From Maribacter sp. (GTDB taxonomy: Bacteria; Bacteroidota; Bacteroidia; Flavobacteriales; Flavobacteriaceae): a DNA stretch of 51,392 nt. Position numbers and translations under genes: made by a program. The notes beneath the pieces are model-generated. The model saw only the letters and a list, made by a program, of their open reading frames with translations. It ran no database searches and had not been told where the DNA came from. The DNA lies in assembly GCA_020629285.1 (NCBI GenBank), contig JAHDDP010000023.1, positions 1 to 51,392 of the forward strand, given 5' to 3'. Of this stretch, positions 15,205 to 24,698 are shown one piece after another. Each line of letters begins with the position of its first letter. Positions within the stretch are counted from its first letter, which is position 1.

Positions 15205-15705
15205 CTAAAAAAGTGGCAATTGCTGATTTTGTGGAACTTTTGGAGCCTCCTTTACTTCAGCATCTTTTTTAATCTTCGGAGTTTCCTTTGCTTTTGGCGC
15301 TTCTTTTACTTCTGGTACCTCTGTTATTTCTGGCTCTTCGTGTATTTCTGATATTGTATTGACTTCTACAACTTCTGATATTACTACCGTCTCAGTTAGT
15401 TGGTTCTGTCCCCATTGAGTTATTGCTTCAACAACCGGAAGTAGTGATTTACCCAACGATGTCAATGTATATTCTACACGTGGCGGAATTTCACCGTACA
15501 AAGTACGATCCAAAATACCAGAACGCTCTAAAGACTTTAATTGCTTGCTTAACATCTGCCGATTAATGCCTTCTATTTCCGAAAAAAGCTTATTAAATCT
15601 ATTGGTACCTTTATTAACGTGATACAGAATAATTGGCTTCCACTTACCACCTATCATTTCCATACCGTAATCAAGTGCCTGAGTCTCAATATTTTGTTTT
15701 GCCAT
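15205..15705 (-). CDS. HxlR-family winged-helix regulator with repetitive C-terminal tail
   Basis: A 166-residue transcription regulator. Residues 1-105 form the HxlR winged helix: GMEMIGGKWKPIILYHV, INRQMLSKQLKSLERSGI (recognition helix), RVEYTLTSLGKSLLPVVEAI. HxlR proteins are usually 100-130 residues. Here a tail of about 55 residues follows, made of Val/Glu/Ile-rich sequence then near-repeats of the type EVxEAPK/KETPK (TEVPEVKEAPKAKETPKIKK), and it ends PQNQQLPLF. The tail is probably disordered; its last five residues resemble a sliding-clamp binding peptide. Family members sense reactive carbonyls, quinones or redox state, but the regulatory cysteine near the N terminus is absent. It is divergent from purL across 275 bases; a regulatory link is unproven. 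Confidence 0.88.
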   Translation of the reverse strand: MAKQNIETQALDYGMEMIGGKWKPIILYHVNKGTNRFNKLFSEIEGINRQMLSKQLKSLERSGILDRTLYGEIPPRVEYTLTSLGKSLLPVVEAITQWGQNQLTETVVISEVVEVNTISEIHEEPEITEVPEVKEAPKAKETPKIKKDAEVKEAPKVPQNQQLPLF

Positions 15706-15941
15706 ACAATTTGCAATTTTCCAACAATTAAATTATGCTGTAAATTAATAAACTTAACTTTAGTCTAACAAACATACTATTTATATGTTTATAGTTAAAA
15801 TCTAATTTTCAGACTTTAAAGTATTGCTTTATAAACATTTTAAAGCCAGCCAATAAAGATAAAACAAAATCTTACTTATTTCATTAACAATTACTGTTTA
15901 AAAGTGTTTCAATTTACCGTAAATAGTAGCTAGTAAAGTCT

Positions 15942-15949
15942 TAATTTTG
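15942..15949 (+). promoter_or_regulatory. Candidate -7 box for purL
   Basis: TAATTTTG matches TAnnTTTG and lies 32 bases before the purL ATG. I see no recognisable purine riboswitch in the 275-base region. Confidence 0.5.
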
Positions 15950-15980
15950 TAATTCAAAAATCAATACCAGACACACTACA

Positions 15981-18900
15981 ATGATTCACTTTTTTGGGGA
16001 ACCTAGCAAAAAGGTTTTTGCGGTACAGACCGCTAAGGAACTTTCATCTGAAGATATAAGTAAACTTATATGGTTGTTCGGCAACCAACCTAAAATAAAT
16101 GCGGCGTCTCTTGACGCCTTTTTTGTTGGTCCTAGAGCCGCAATGATTACTCCTTGGAGTACCAATGCCACTGAGATTACTCAAAATATGGGAGTTTCGG
16201 GAATTATTCGGATTGAAGAATTTAATGCCGTAGCAGAAGAATTTTCAGGATTCGATCCTATGATTTCTCAAAAATACACCACACTAAATCAAGAAGTGTT
16301 CGATGTTCATATAGCACCAAAACCTATCTTAAATATTGAAGATATCGCTGCCTTCAACAAACAGGAAGGCTTAGCACTTAACGATGAAGAAGTTGATTAC
16401 CTTGAAAACCTGAGTAAGAAATTAGGCAGAAAACTAACCGACTCAGAGGTATTTGGGTTCAGCCAGGTAAATTCTGAACACTGTCGACACAAAATATTCA
16501 ATGGCACTTTTGTCATTGATGGTGAAGAAATGCCTTCTTCGCTATTTAAGCTGATCAAGAAAACTTCTCAAGAGTTTCCAAATGATATCGTTTCTGCTTA
16601 CAAAGACAATGTTGCGTTTGTAAAAGGACCTAGAGTAATGCAATTTGCTCCCAAAACTGCCGATAAACCCGATTTCTATCAAGAGAAAGAGTTTGACTCT
16701 GTAATTTCTATAAAAGCAGAAACACACAACTTCCCGACTACAGTAGAGCCTTTTAATGGTGCTGCCACTGGTGCGGGTGGAGAAATAAGAGATAGACTAG
16801 CTGGTGGTAAAGGTTCTTTACCTCTTGCCGGTACTGCCGTTTATATGACCGCTTATTCTCGTTTAGAAAAACAAAGACCTTGGGAAAAAGGTATGAAAGA
16901 GAGAGATTGGCTATACCAAACACCAATGGATATTCTAATTAAAGCTTCTAACGGTGCTTCTGACTTTGGAAATAAATTTGGACAGCCACTAATTTCCGGA
17001 TCGGTTCTTACGTTCGAATATGATGAAGCTTCTACTCCGTTTGAATCTTCAGAAGATAAGACTTCGGCTTCGCTCAGTCACCGTAAGCTGGGTTACGATA
17101 AAGTAATAATGCAAGCTGGTGGAATTGGGTATGGTAAAGTTGAACAAGCTATTAAAGACAAACCAGAAACAGATAATAAAATTGTAATTCTAGGTGGCGA
17201 CAATTACCGTATAGGTATGGGCGGTGCAGCTGTTTCTAGTGCTGATACGGGTGAATTTAGCTCTGCTATTGAACTTAATGCCGTACAACGTTCTAATCCT
17301 GAAATGCAAAAAAGAGCTGCCAATGCCATTCGTGGTATGGTAGAAAGTGATGAAAACACCATTGTTTCTATCCATGATCACGGAGCCGGCGGACACCTGA
17401 ACTGTTTATCTGAACTTGTAGAGGAAACTGGTGGTAAAATAGATTTAGATAAGTTACCTGTTGGTGACCCTACCCTATCCGCTAAAGAAATCATAGGAAA
17501 CGAATCTCAAGAACGTATGGGTCTTGTAATCGGTAAAAATGATGTAGACCTCTTAAAACGTATTGCTGACCGTGAGCGTTCACCAATGTATGAAGTTGGT
17601 GAGGTTACTGGTGACGACCGTTTTACTTTTGAATCTAAAACCAACGGTGCTAAGCCTATGGATTTAGAATTATCGGATATGTTCGGTAGTTCTCCCAAAA
17701 CAGTGATGACAGATAGTACCGTAAAACGCGATTATAAAAATGCAGCGTATTCATTGGAATTTTTCCATGATTACCTGGATGCCGTTCTACAACTAGAAGC
17801 CGTTGCCAGTAAAGATTGGCTTACAAACAAGGTTGACCGTTGTGTTGGTGGTCGTGTCGCAAAACAACAATGTGTTGGTCCGTTACAATTACCGTTGAAC
17901 AACTGCGGGGTAATGGCGTTGGATTTTAAAGGAAAAGAAGGAATCGCTACTAGTATTGGGCACTCTCCTATTTCTGCATTGATCGACCCTGCTGCAGGTA
18001 GTAAAAATAGTATTGCGGAATCATTGACCAATTTGGTTTGGGCTCCGCTTAAAGACGGATTAACTTCTGTATCACTTTCTGCCAACTGGATGTGGCCTTG
18101 CAAAAATGAAGGTGAAGATGCACGACTATACAAAGCTGTACAGGCTGTATCTAATTTTGCTATCGATTTAGGCATTAACGTACCTACGGGAAAGGATTCC
18201 CTTTCCATGAAGCAAAAATATAAAGATGGTGATGTTATCTCTCCTGGTACCGTAGTAATTTCAGCTGCCGGTAATTGTAGTGATATTACTAAAGTGGTTG
18301 AGCCAGTTTTACAGAAAGGCGCTGGTTCTATCTACTACATCAACCTATCTAAAGATAACTTTAAATTAGGCGGTTCTTCTTTTGCCCAAACTAGAAATAG
18401 TATTGGCAACGAAACTCCTACCATCACTGATTCGGCTTACTTCAAAACTGTTTTTAATTCTATTCAATCTTTAATTAAAGAGGATAAAATAGTTGCAGGA
18501 CATGATGTTGCTTCTGGCGGATTAATTACGACTTTATTAGAACTTTGTTTTGCCGATACAAATTTAGGAGCTCAATTAGATTTAACCGGACTTGGAGAAC
18601 CAGATACAATTAAAGTATTGTTTTCTGAAAATGCAGGTATTGTTTTTCAATCTAAAGATGATAGCGTTGAAACTATATTGAAGTCTAAGAATATTGATGT
18701 CAGAAAAATTGGAACAGTTTCTAATGAAGCAACACTTACCGTTAAAAACAACGGTATGGAAATGGGACTTAACATTGAAAGCCTTCGTGACACTTGGTTC
18801 AAAACATCGTACTTACTAGATAATCAGCAAACTGCAAACGATTTAGCAAAAGATAGATTTGATAATTATAAAGTTCAGCCTTTACAATACAAATTTCCAA

Positions 18901-19694
18901 GTTCAGCAGCTATAACACTACCAAACCGTTCAGAAATTTCAAGTAGACCAAAAGCAGCTATTCTACGCGAAAAAGGAAGTAATTCTGAGCGTGAAATGGC
19001 AAATGCTATGTATTTAGCAGGATTTGATGTAAAAGACGTTCATATGACCGATTTAATTTCTGGTCGTGAGAATTTAGAGGATATTCAATTTTTAGGTGCT
19101 GTTGGTGGTTTCTCCAACTCTGACGTGCTAGGTAGTGCAAAAGGATGGGCCGGAGCTATTAAGTATAACGAGAAGGCAAACACGGTTATAAAAAACTTCT
19201 TTGCCAGACCAGATACGTTATCTGTAGGTATTTGTAACGGATGTCAGTTGTTTATGGAGTTGGATTTAATTAATCCGGAGCATGAATCCCACGGTAAAAT
19301 GACGTACAACGATTCTCATAAGCACGAGAGTAATTTTACATCCGTAGAAATTCAGAAAAATAACTCTGTAATGCTTTCTTCTTTAGAAGGTAGTAAACTT
19401 GGAGTATGGATTTCTCATGGTGAGGGTAAATTTGCTTTACCACTATCTGAAGAGAATTATTATATTGTAGCTAAATATGGTTACGAAGGTTACCCGGCAA
19501 ACCCGAATGGTAGTGATTTCAACACCGCTATGCTTTGCGATAAAACTGGTCGTCACTTAGTAACTATGCCACATATAGAACGTTCTATCTTTCCATGGAA
19601 CTGGGCACATTATCCAACGGATAGAACTGATGAAGTTTCACCATGGTTAGAAGCGTTTAAAAATGCTAAAACGTGGGTTGATAATCAGAAATAG
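15981..19694 (+). CDS. purL: Phosphoribosylformylglycinamidine synthase (PurL, single-chain)
   Basis: The 1237-residue large form of FGAM synthase, which makes FGAM from FGAR, glutamine and ATP in purine synthesis. The order is: PurS-like N-terminal domain (1-135), linker, two AIRS-type synthetase halves (with GFSQVNSEHCRHKIF, AETHNFPT, GGEIRDRLAGGKGS and VGGRVAKQQCVGPLQ), and a C-terminal class I glutamine amidotransferase (about 955-1237). The amidotransferase triad is intact: C1085 in GICNGCQL, H1198 and E1200 in MPHIERSIF. Length is slightly under that of E. coli PurL. It is transcribed alone from a TAATTTTG box and ends at a shared terminator. It is cytoplasmic. No purine genes adjoin it. 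Confidence 0.97.
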   Translation: MIHFFGEPSKKVFAVQTAKELSSEDISKLIWLFGNQPKINAASLDAFFVGPRAAMITPWSTNATEITQNMGVSGIIRIEEFNAVAEEFSGFDPMISQKYTTLNQEVFDVHIAPKPILNIEDIAAFNKQEGLALNDEEVDYLENLSKKLGRKLTDSEVFGFSQVNSEHCRHKIFNGTFVIDGEEMPSSLFKLIKKTSQEFPNDIVSAYKDNVAFVKGPRVMQFAPKTADKPDFYQEKEFDSVISIKAETHNFPTTVEPFNGAATGAGGEIRDRLAGGKGSLPLAGTAVYMTAYSRLEKQRPWEKGMKERDWLYQTPMDILIKASNGASDFGNKFGQPLISGSVLTFEYDEASTPFESSEDKTSASLSHRKLGYDKVIMQAGGIGYGKVEQAIKDKPETDNKIVILGGDNYRIGMGGAAVSSADTGEFSSAIELNAVQRSNPEMQKRAANAIRGMVESDENTIVSIHDHGAGGHLNCLSELVEETGGKIDLDKLPVGDPTLSAKEIIGNESQERMGLVIGKNDVDLLKRIADRERSPMYEVGEVTGDDRFTFESKTNGAKPMDLELSDMFGSSPKTVMTDSTVKRDYKNAAYSLEFFHDYLDAVLQLEAVASKDWLTNKVDRCVGGRVAKQQCVGPLQLPLNNCGVMALDFKGKEGIATSIGHSPISALIDPAAGSKNSIAESLTNLVWAPLKDGLTSVSLSANWMWPCKNEGEDARLYKAVQAVSNFAIDLGINVPTGKDSLSMKQKYKDGDVISPGTVVISAAGNCSDITKVVEPVLQKGAGSIYYINLSKDNFKLGGSSFAQTRNSIGNETPTITDSAYFKTVFNSIQSLIKEDKIVAGHDVASGGLITTLLELCFADTNLGAQLDLTGLGEPDTIKVLFSENAGIVFQSKDDSVETILKSKNIDVRKIGTVSNEATLTVKNNGMEMGLNIESLRDTWFKTSYLLDNQQTANDLAKDRFDNYKVQPLQYKFPSSAAITLPNRSEISSRPKAAILREKGSNSEREMANAMYLAGFDVKDVHMTDLISGRENLEDIQFLGAVGGFSNSDVLGSAKGWAGAIKYNEKANTVIKNFFARPDTLSVGICNGCQLFMELDLINPEHESHGKMTYNDSHKHESNFTSVEIQKNNSVMLSSLEGSKLGVWISHGEGKFALPLSEENYYIVAKYGYEGYPANPNGSDFNTAMLCDKTGRHLVTMPHIERSIFPWNWAHYPTDRTDEVSPWLEAFKNAKTWVDNQK

Positions 19695-19717
19695 CCATTG
19701 CATATTCATAAAAAAGC

Positions 19718-19758
19718 AAAAGCTGTGCACTCCCATGTCTGGGGTACACAGCTTTTTT
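19718..19758. terminator. Bidirectional terminator between purL and the T9SS cargo gene
   Basis: Stem AAAAGCTGTG (19718-19727) pairs with CACAGCTTTT (19747-19756), with further partial pairing inside, and runs into a T tract; the A-rich upstream flank serves the opposite strand. Confidence 0.85.
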
Positions 19759-19773
19759 TACAACCATAACGTA

Positions 19774-22371
19774 TTATCTAACCAACAATCTACCGCTCCA
19801 TGTTTTTTCACTAGAGTTTTGTAGTTTGTATAGGTATAACCCTGGGAATAAGTCTTTTCTTTTTATCGTTATTTCATTCTGCCCTGCTACACTTTCACCT
19901 TCCATATGGTGGTTACCAAGTAATCTGCCACTCAAAGAATAAATATCTAACTGATAGGTATCTGCCTTTTCTTCAAAAAAGTATAAACTAGAACTTTCTA
20001 TCATTGGGTTCGGATATACAATTGACTTATTCAAATCTGAATCTACAAACTCTTGACCCAGCTCACGATTATGAAAATCTATATTTTGTAGCTCCATAGA
20101 CTTCTCTTCTGCATATCCATTTTCGGCAACTAGATTAAAGGAAAGTACTTTTATATCAGAGAAATCAGTACCCGCATCTAAGTCATTTTTAAAATCGGTT
20201 GCAGATAAGGTATATTCACCCATTTCACCATCTAAGCCAATACTAGTTTTATATATTGAACCGTCACCCTTTATCAACTGCACATCTAAATTACCGGTTC
20301 CTTTTGCCTCAAAACTTACTTTACCATAATCACTTAAATTTACAGCGGTAAACCTAGGGCTCAAAGCACGATACACACCTAAATAAGTACTTGTAGTGCC
20401 TTCTAATTTTATATTTCTTTCTATAGGATAACCATCACCTACATAAGGACCATCGGCGGGCAAAACTTCATACGTTTCAACATTGGTATCATTTGCCAAG
20501 TCATCTAGACCCCATGGTGCATCTGCTACGAACAAGTCGTCTGGCGTGGTACCTAAACCTGCACTTATTCTAAAACCAAGATCGAACAAGGTGCCGGTTT
20601 TAAGAGCAACGGCATCTAAATATCCATCTATATCCGCTGATACCCCCAGCACTTCGGTATCACTGGTTTCAGTAAGCTTTAAGCCACCCTCCAAGTTAAT
20701 ACTTTGCGAATTATTATTGTTTACGATATTCAGTAACACTTCACCATTTTTATAGCTTGCCGACTTTACGAATACCGGCGGAGGCGTTGACCCGTTGTAC
20801 TGCGTGATATCAGCATTAACCTCTAGTAGATTTAAAATTTCATCTGCCAATAACAATAAATCGTCTACGGAATTCGACCAGATTTGAAAATTGTAATAAG
20901 ATGTCTCATTGGCATAGGCATCAATATTCCAATGCGATTCTATCGTAAATTTATCATCGTCATTTACTCTTGCTGAAAAAGTCAATGCGAATTCTAAACT
21001 ACCATCAGGTTGTTTAATGATCGACTTAATAAAATCTTTTTCACGTAATTGAATATTAGAAACCGATAATAATTGCGCACCAAGAAAACGATCACAAATG
21101 AACTTGCTATGCTCATAAACCGCATTATCTGTTTTAATGACCATTAACGACCCTAAATTTTCAGTACCGCTTAGATAATCAACCGAATAAATATCGGAGG
21201 CGTTTGTTAAATCGAGTAAATCTGAAGGCGAAGATTCTATAGTACTTGTTTCACCAACGATACCCAGTGGCACTAAACTGCTTAAAGGAATTTCATTTAT
21301 CGCGGTTTTAGAACTTAATCCGTAATAAGCATTCTTAACTACTTTTTTTGCCGTTTCTTTATTAAAGACATAATTGGATTTAGCCCTATTAAAATTTCTT
21401 TTACTAATTAAATTCGCCAATCTATCATTACTTTCCAAGCCTCCTTTACTGGCACTGGAAGTAGTAACGATTACAGGGCATGATGCCACACCAGAACATG
21501 AAGGATCGTCGCAATCCACTAGTCCATCACCATCATCATCTATTCCGTTCATACAATCTTCTTGCGGTACGGGAGCTGTTGGGCAACGTGCACCATCATT
21601 ACTAGAAGCTGCCGGACCAAACGCAAAAATATTAGAGTTCATATTTCCATTAGAAATATCTTGAACATTCTCTATTTTATATACAGACCCGGTTTGGTTA
21701 GCAGATATGTAAAAGTTACCATCTACATCAAAATAAACCGCACCAAAAGTGTAGCTTAAACCTTCAAGAATAGGCACTTCCCCTAAATTATAAACCTTAC
21801 CGGTTGCAGGGTCGATTTTATATAGTTTTCTTGATTTCCCTTCTACTGTGTATAAATTGCCATCTGCAGCATTAAAAGCCCAATCTGCAATACCAAGACT
21901 TTGACTTAATTCAAATGCACCCAAATATTCTAGATATGTTGGCGAAGCAGGATTGATATCGACTTTGAAGTAAGAGAAACCTCCTGCCTTAAAATAATAA
22001 ACACCATCAGGTGAAATATCACCGACATATTTATTACCTGTTGGTAATTCTGGAATTGTATATTGATTTACCGTGTAATCTTTTCCAATTCTTACAATTG
22101 TGCTTGATGGGGTAGATAGGTATCCCCATAAATAACCATCGGTTGCATTATAACCAACACCGTTTACATTGCCCGGTGTTATATTTTCTGCAACTAAATA
22201 AGAACTACCCGACGCAAGATCTAAGGCATAAATATCATTATATTGAAACAAATATGCATTGTAATCGCAATTGAACGGTTCGGTTTTAGCACTAATGCCA
22301 AATGGTAAAATAATACCGGCAATGATGATTGTTAACTTTAAGTACAATTTAGGTAAGTAGTTTTTTTCCAT
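19774..22371 (-). CDS. Large secreted protein with T9SS type A sorting domain
   Basis: An 865-residue exported protein. A signal peptide (to about residue 28) is followed by a propeller-like region (about 30-275; repeated LYKIDPATGKVYNLG-type segments, as in DUF6923/SMP-30-like proteins). Next comes a Cys/Asp segment EDCMNGIDDDGDGLVDCDDP that resembles calcium-binding Asp-rich repeats. A middle region (340-640) is not recognised. Around 645-770 a beta-rich stretch (VSFEAKGTGNLDVQLIKGDG) resembles CIA30/CBM11-type ligand-binding domains. The C terminus has the type A sorting signal: IVYPNPMIESSS, then a final GLYLYKLQNSSEKTWSGRLLVR-like beta end. It should be delivered to the cell surface or medium by type IX secretion, perhaps to bind a polysaccharide. 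No catalytic motif is evident. Confidence 0.85.
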   Translation of the reverse strand: MEKNYLPKLYLKLTIIIAGIILPFGISAKTEPFNCDYNAYLFQYNDIYALDLASGSSYLVAENITPGNVNGVGYNATDGYLWGYLSTPSSTIVRIGKDYTVNQYTIPELPTGNKYVGDISPDGVYYFKAGGFSYFKVDINPASPTYLEYLGAFELSQSLGIADWAFNAADGNLYTVEGKSRKLYKIDPATGKVYNLGEVPILEGLSYTFGAVYFDVDGNFYISANQTGSVYKIENVQDISNGNMNSNIFAFGPAASSNDGARCPTAPVPQEDCMNGIDDDGDGLVDCDDPSCSGVASCPVIVTTSSASKGGLESNDRLANLISKRNFNRAKSNYVFNKETAKKVVKNAYYGLSSKTAINEIPLSSLVPLGIVGETSTIESSPSDLLDLTNASDIYSVDYLSGTENLGSLMVIKTDNAVYEHSKFICDRFLGAQLLSVSNIQLREKDFIKSIIKQPDGSLEFALTFSARVNDDDKFTIESHWNIDAYANETSYYNFQIWSNSVDDLLLLADEILNLLEVNADITQYNGSTPPPVFVKSASYKNGEVLLNIVNNNNSQSINLEGGLKLTETSDTEVLGVSADIDGYLDAVALKTGTLFDLGFRISAGLGTTPDDLFVADAPWGLDDLANDTNVETYEVLPADGPYVGDGYPIERNIKLEGTTSTYLGVYRALSPRFTAVNLSDYGKVSFEAKGTGNLDVQLIKGDGSIYKTSIGLDGEMGEYTLSATDFKNDLDAGTDFSDIKVLSFNLVAENGYAEEKSMELQNIDFHNRELGQEFVDSDLNKSIVYPNPMIESSSLYFFEEKADTYQLDIYSLSGRLLGNHHMEGESVAGQNEITIKRKDLFPGLYLYKLQNSSEKTWSGRLLVR

Positions 22372-22402
22372 TATGCTACAATTTGGGACAAATAATATTT
22401 CT

Positions 22403-22410
22403 CAAATCTA
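22403..22410 (-). promoter_or_regulatory. Candidate -7 box for the T9SS cargo gene
   Basis: On the minus strand this reads TAGATTTG, matching TAnnTTTG, about 32 bases before the start codon. A possible TTG lies 26 bases upstream, slightly far. Confidence 0.45.
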
Positions 22411-22624
22411 AAATATATTTTTAAAGAATTTTCTTACAAATATTTAAGACGTATACATAACACGTTCAAATACAATTTATTGTAGATAAATGGTAAAATT
22501 CGACGTATGATATGCTAATAAGCTCTAATTAAGAATATTGTAATGAGATGCTGATTTATTTAACAATACAATTTTAAAATATGGAGTTCTTTCACTATTT
22601 TGCAATTCTTATTAGAAATTAAGT

Positions 22625-24397
22625 ATGCAAAAAGTTACCCGTCTTTTTGACTTTCCATATTATCAGCTTGAAAAGCATGCCTTAAAAGAGGCATTGGTGT
22701 CAAAAACAAATGGCGAGTGGATTAAAACATCTACTCAAGAATATATAGATAAAGCAAACACTATTAGTCGAGGGCTTTTACGCCTTGGGGTCAAACCCAA
22801 TGACAAGATTGCCGTAATATCACTTACCAATAGAACGGAGTGGAATATTATGGATATCGGCATTCTTCAACTTGGTGCACAAAACGTCCCAATCTACCCA
22901 ACAATATCAGAAGAGGATTATGCTTATGTGCTAAATCATTCAGAAGCAAAATTCTGTTTTGTTTCTTGTGACGAAGTATATGAAAAAGTATCTGCAATTA
23001 AAGACCAAGTAAAGAGTTTAGAAAACGTATACTCATTTGATGAGATTGCTAATTGTGATAATTGGGAAAAAGTCCTTGAATTAGGTGCAGATACATCTAA
23101 CCAAGTAGAAGTAGAAAGTTTAATGAACGCCGTTTCACCAAACGATCTGGCAACATTAATTTACACATCTGGTACCACTGGTAGACCCAAAGGGGTTATG
23201 CTATCACATAATAATTTGGTAAGTAACGCTATTGAAAGTTCTAAACGTTTTCCTATAGAGGACGGTAAAACAAAGGCATTAAGTTTCTTACCTCTATGCC
23301 ATGTGTATGAGCGTATGCTAATATACCTTTATCAGTATAGAGGCGTATCTATCTACTATGCAGAGTCGCTTGACAAAATAAGTGACAACTTAAAAGAGAC
23401 CAGTCCGCATGTTATGACAGCGGTACCACGCCTTTTAGAAAAAGTATACGATAAAATATATGCCAAAGGTACAGAGCTAACCGGTATAAAAAAGAAATTG
23501 TTCTTTTGGGCGGTAGATATAGGACTAGCGTACGAGCCCTACGGACAAAATGGTTGGTGGTACGAAAAGAAATTATCTATAGCAAGAAAATTAATTTTCA
23601 GTAAATGGAAAGAAGGTTTAGGCGGCAACCTTGGCTTAATAGCTTCTGGTAGTGCCGCGTTACAACCACGATTATCAAGAATATTCAATGCTGCGGAATT
23701 TGGACTTATGGAAGGCTACGGACTATCCGAAACTTCTCCGGTCATATCAGTTAATGATATGCGCGAAGGCGGATTTAAAATTGGTACCGTAGGAAAACCT
23801 ATTGGGCAGACCGAAGTCAAAATTGCATCTGACGGTGAAATTTGTATTAAAGGTCCACAAGTAATGATGGGCTATTATAAGGATGAAGAAAAAACCAAAG
23901 AAGTCATTGTTGACGGTTATTTCTTAACGGGAGATATTGGTGAACTTGACAGTGAAGGATTCTTAAAAATTACCGATCGTAAAAAGGAAATGTTCAAAAC
24001 CTCTGGTGGTAAATATGTAGCGCCACAGCTTTTAGAAAATCGTTTTAAGCAATCTAGATTTATTGAACAGATTATGGTGGTCGGTGAAGGTGAAAAAATG
24101 CCTGCCGCTTTAATTCAACCAGACTTTGAGTTTTTAAAAGAATGGGCTTCTATACATCATATTAAGGTATCTGACAATGCCAGTCTCATATCCAATGAAA
24201 AAGTCTTAAATAGGTACCAACAAGAAATTGATGAAGCAAATGAGAAATTTGCCAAATGGGAGAAAGTGAAACAGTTTAGACTTACACCAGATGCTTGGAG
24301 TATGGAAGGCGGACACCTTACCCCTACCATGAAGTTGAAAAGAAAAATTATCAAGCAGAAATACATGGCGCTATATAATGACATCTATGAGCATTGA
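22625..24397 (+). CDS. Long-chain fatty acid--CoA ligase
   Basis: A 590-residue AMP-forming acyl-CoA synthetase that activates fatty acids with ATP and CoA. The phosphate-binding loop LIYTSGTTGRPKGVMLSHNN starts near residue 178. Further motifs are GYGLSETSPV (A5), LTGDIGELD (A7) and DRKKEMFKTSGGKYVAPQ (A8 hinge with the GGK region). The length and these motifs match the FadD15-like long-chain branch common in Bacteroidota. It probably acts at the cytoplasmic face of the inner membrane, supplying acyl-CoA to the beta-oxidation genes that begin 300 bases downstream. A strong terminator separates it from them, so it is its own transcription unit. I see no copy of the MarR palindrome in front of it. 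Confidence 0.93.
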   Translation: MQKVTRLFDFPYYQLEKHALKEALVSKTNGEWIKTSTQEYIDKANTISRGLLRLGVKPNDKIAVISLTNRTEWNIMDIGILQLGAQNVPIYPTISEEDYAYVLNHSEAKFCFVSCDEVYEKVSAIKDQVKSLENVYSFDEIANCDNWEKVLELGADTSNQVEVESLMNAVSPNDLATLIYTSGTTGRPKGVMLSHNNLVSNAIESSKRFPIEDGKTKALSFLPLCHVYERMLIYLYQYRGVSIYYAESLDKISDNLKETSPHVMTAVPRLLEKVYDKIYAKGTELTGIKKKLFFWAVDIGLAYEPYGQNGWWYEKKLSIARKLIFSKWKEGLGGNLGLIASGSAALQPRLSRIFNAAEFGLMEGYGLSETSPVISVNDMREGGFKIGTVGKPIGQTEVKIASDGEICIKGPQVMMGYYKDEEKTKEVIVDGYFLTGDIGELDSEGFLKITDRKKEMFKTSGGKYVAPQLLENRFKQSRFIEQIMVVGEGEKMPAALIQPDFEFLKEWASIHHIKVSDNASLISNEKVLNRYQQEIDEANEKFAKWEKVKQFRLTPDAWSMEGGHLTPTMKLKRKIIKQKYMALYNDIYEH

Positions 24398-24426
24398 TAG
24401 TATTTAAAAGCTATTTTACAGGTAAT

Positions 24427-24474
24427 AAAAACACCCAATTAAGATTCAGAAATGATACTTACTTGGGTGTTTTT
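24427..24474 (+). terminator. Terminator of the acyl-CoA ligase gene
   Basis: Perfect 12-bp arms AAAAACACCCAA (24427-24438) and TTGGGTGTTTTT (24463-24474) enclose a 24-base loop. The distal arm ends in a T run. Confidence 0.85.
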
Positions 24475-24641
24475 AGTTATAAATGTTCATTTCATTAATC
24501 GCAAAACCATATAATGAATACTTCATTCTAATCCTATATAGTTAATAAACACACCGCTATATTATGTAATTGGCAAAATATCGTATAAATAATTACGGAC
24601 TACTATTTCTCTATAATTACTTCTTAACTAAAATTTAAACT

Positions 24642-24669
24642 AAATTTATTATGCATGCATAATAAATTT
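24642..24669. promoter_or_regulatory. Perfect 28-bp palindrome, probable MarR operator
   Basis: Each 14-base arm reads AAATTTATTATGCA, meeting at a TGCATGCA centre with no spacer. It ends three bases before the TATATTTG -7 box of the marR gene and would cover the -33 region, so a bound dimer should block polymerase. This is the position expected for an autoregulating MarR repressor of the beta-oxidation operon. Confidence 0.7.
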
Positions 24670-24672
24670 TCT

Positions 24673-24680
24673 TATATTTG
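24673..24680 (+). promoter_or_regulatory. -7 box of the marR/beta-oxidation operon
   Basis: TATATTTG matches TAnnTTTG and lies 18 bases before the marR ATG, so the leader would be short, about 12 bases. Confidence 0.6.
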
Positions 24681-24698
24681 AAAACCAACTAAAAGAGT

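Larger units (their letters stand above)
24398..24698. other. Intergenic region (terminator, AT-rich spacer, operator, promoter)
   Basis: This 301-base gap holds the acyl-CoA ligase terminator at its left end and the MarR palindrome and -7 box at its right end. Between them (about 24480-24640) is AT-rich sequence in which I see no gene, RNA or repeat. Confidence 0.7.

Noticed and set aside
15706..15980. Possible purine riboswitch upstream of purL
   Set aside because: No recognisable paired-stem core or terminator structure; only AT-rich sequence and a -7 box.
17771..18208. 145-codon minus-strand frame inside purL
   Set aside because: Fully contained in purL, with low-quality Ser/Pro-rich translation; a shadow frame.
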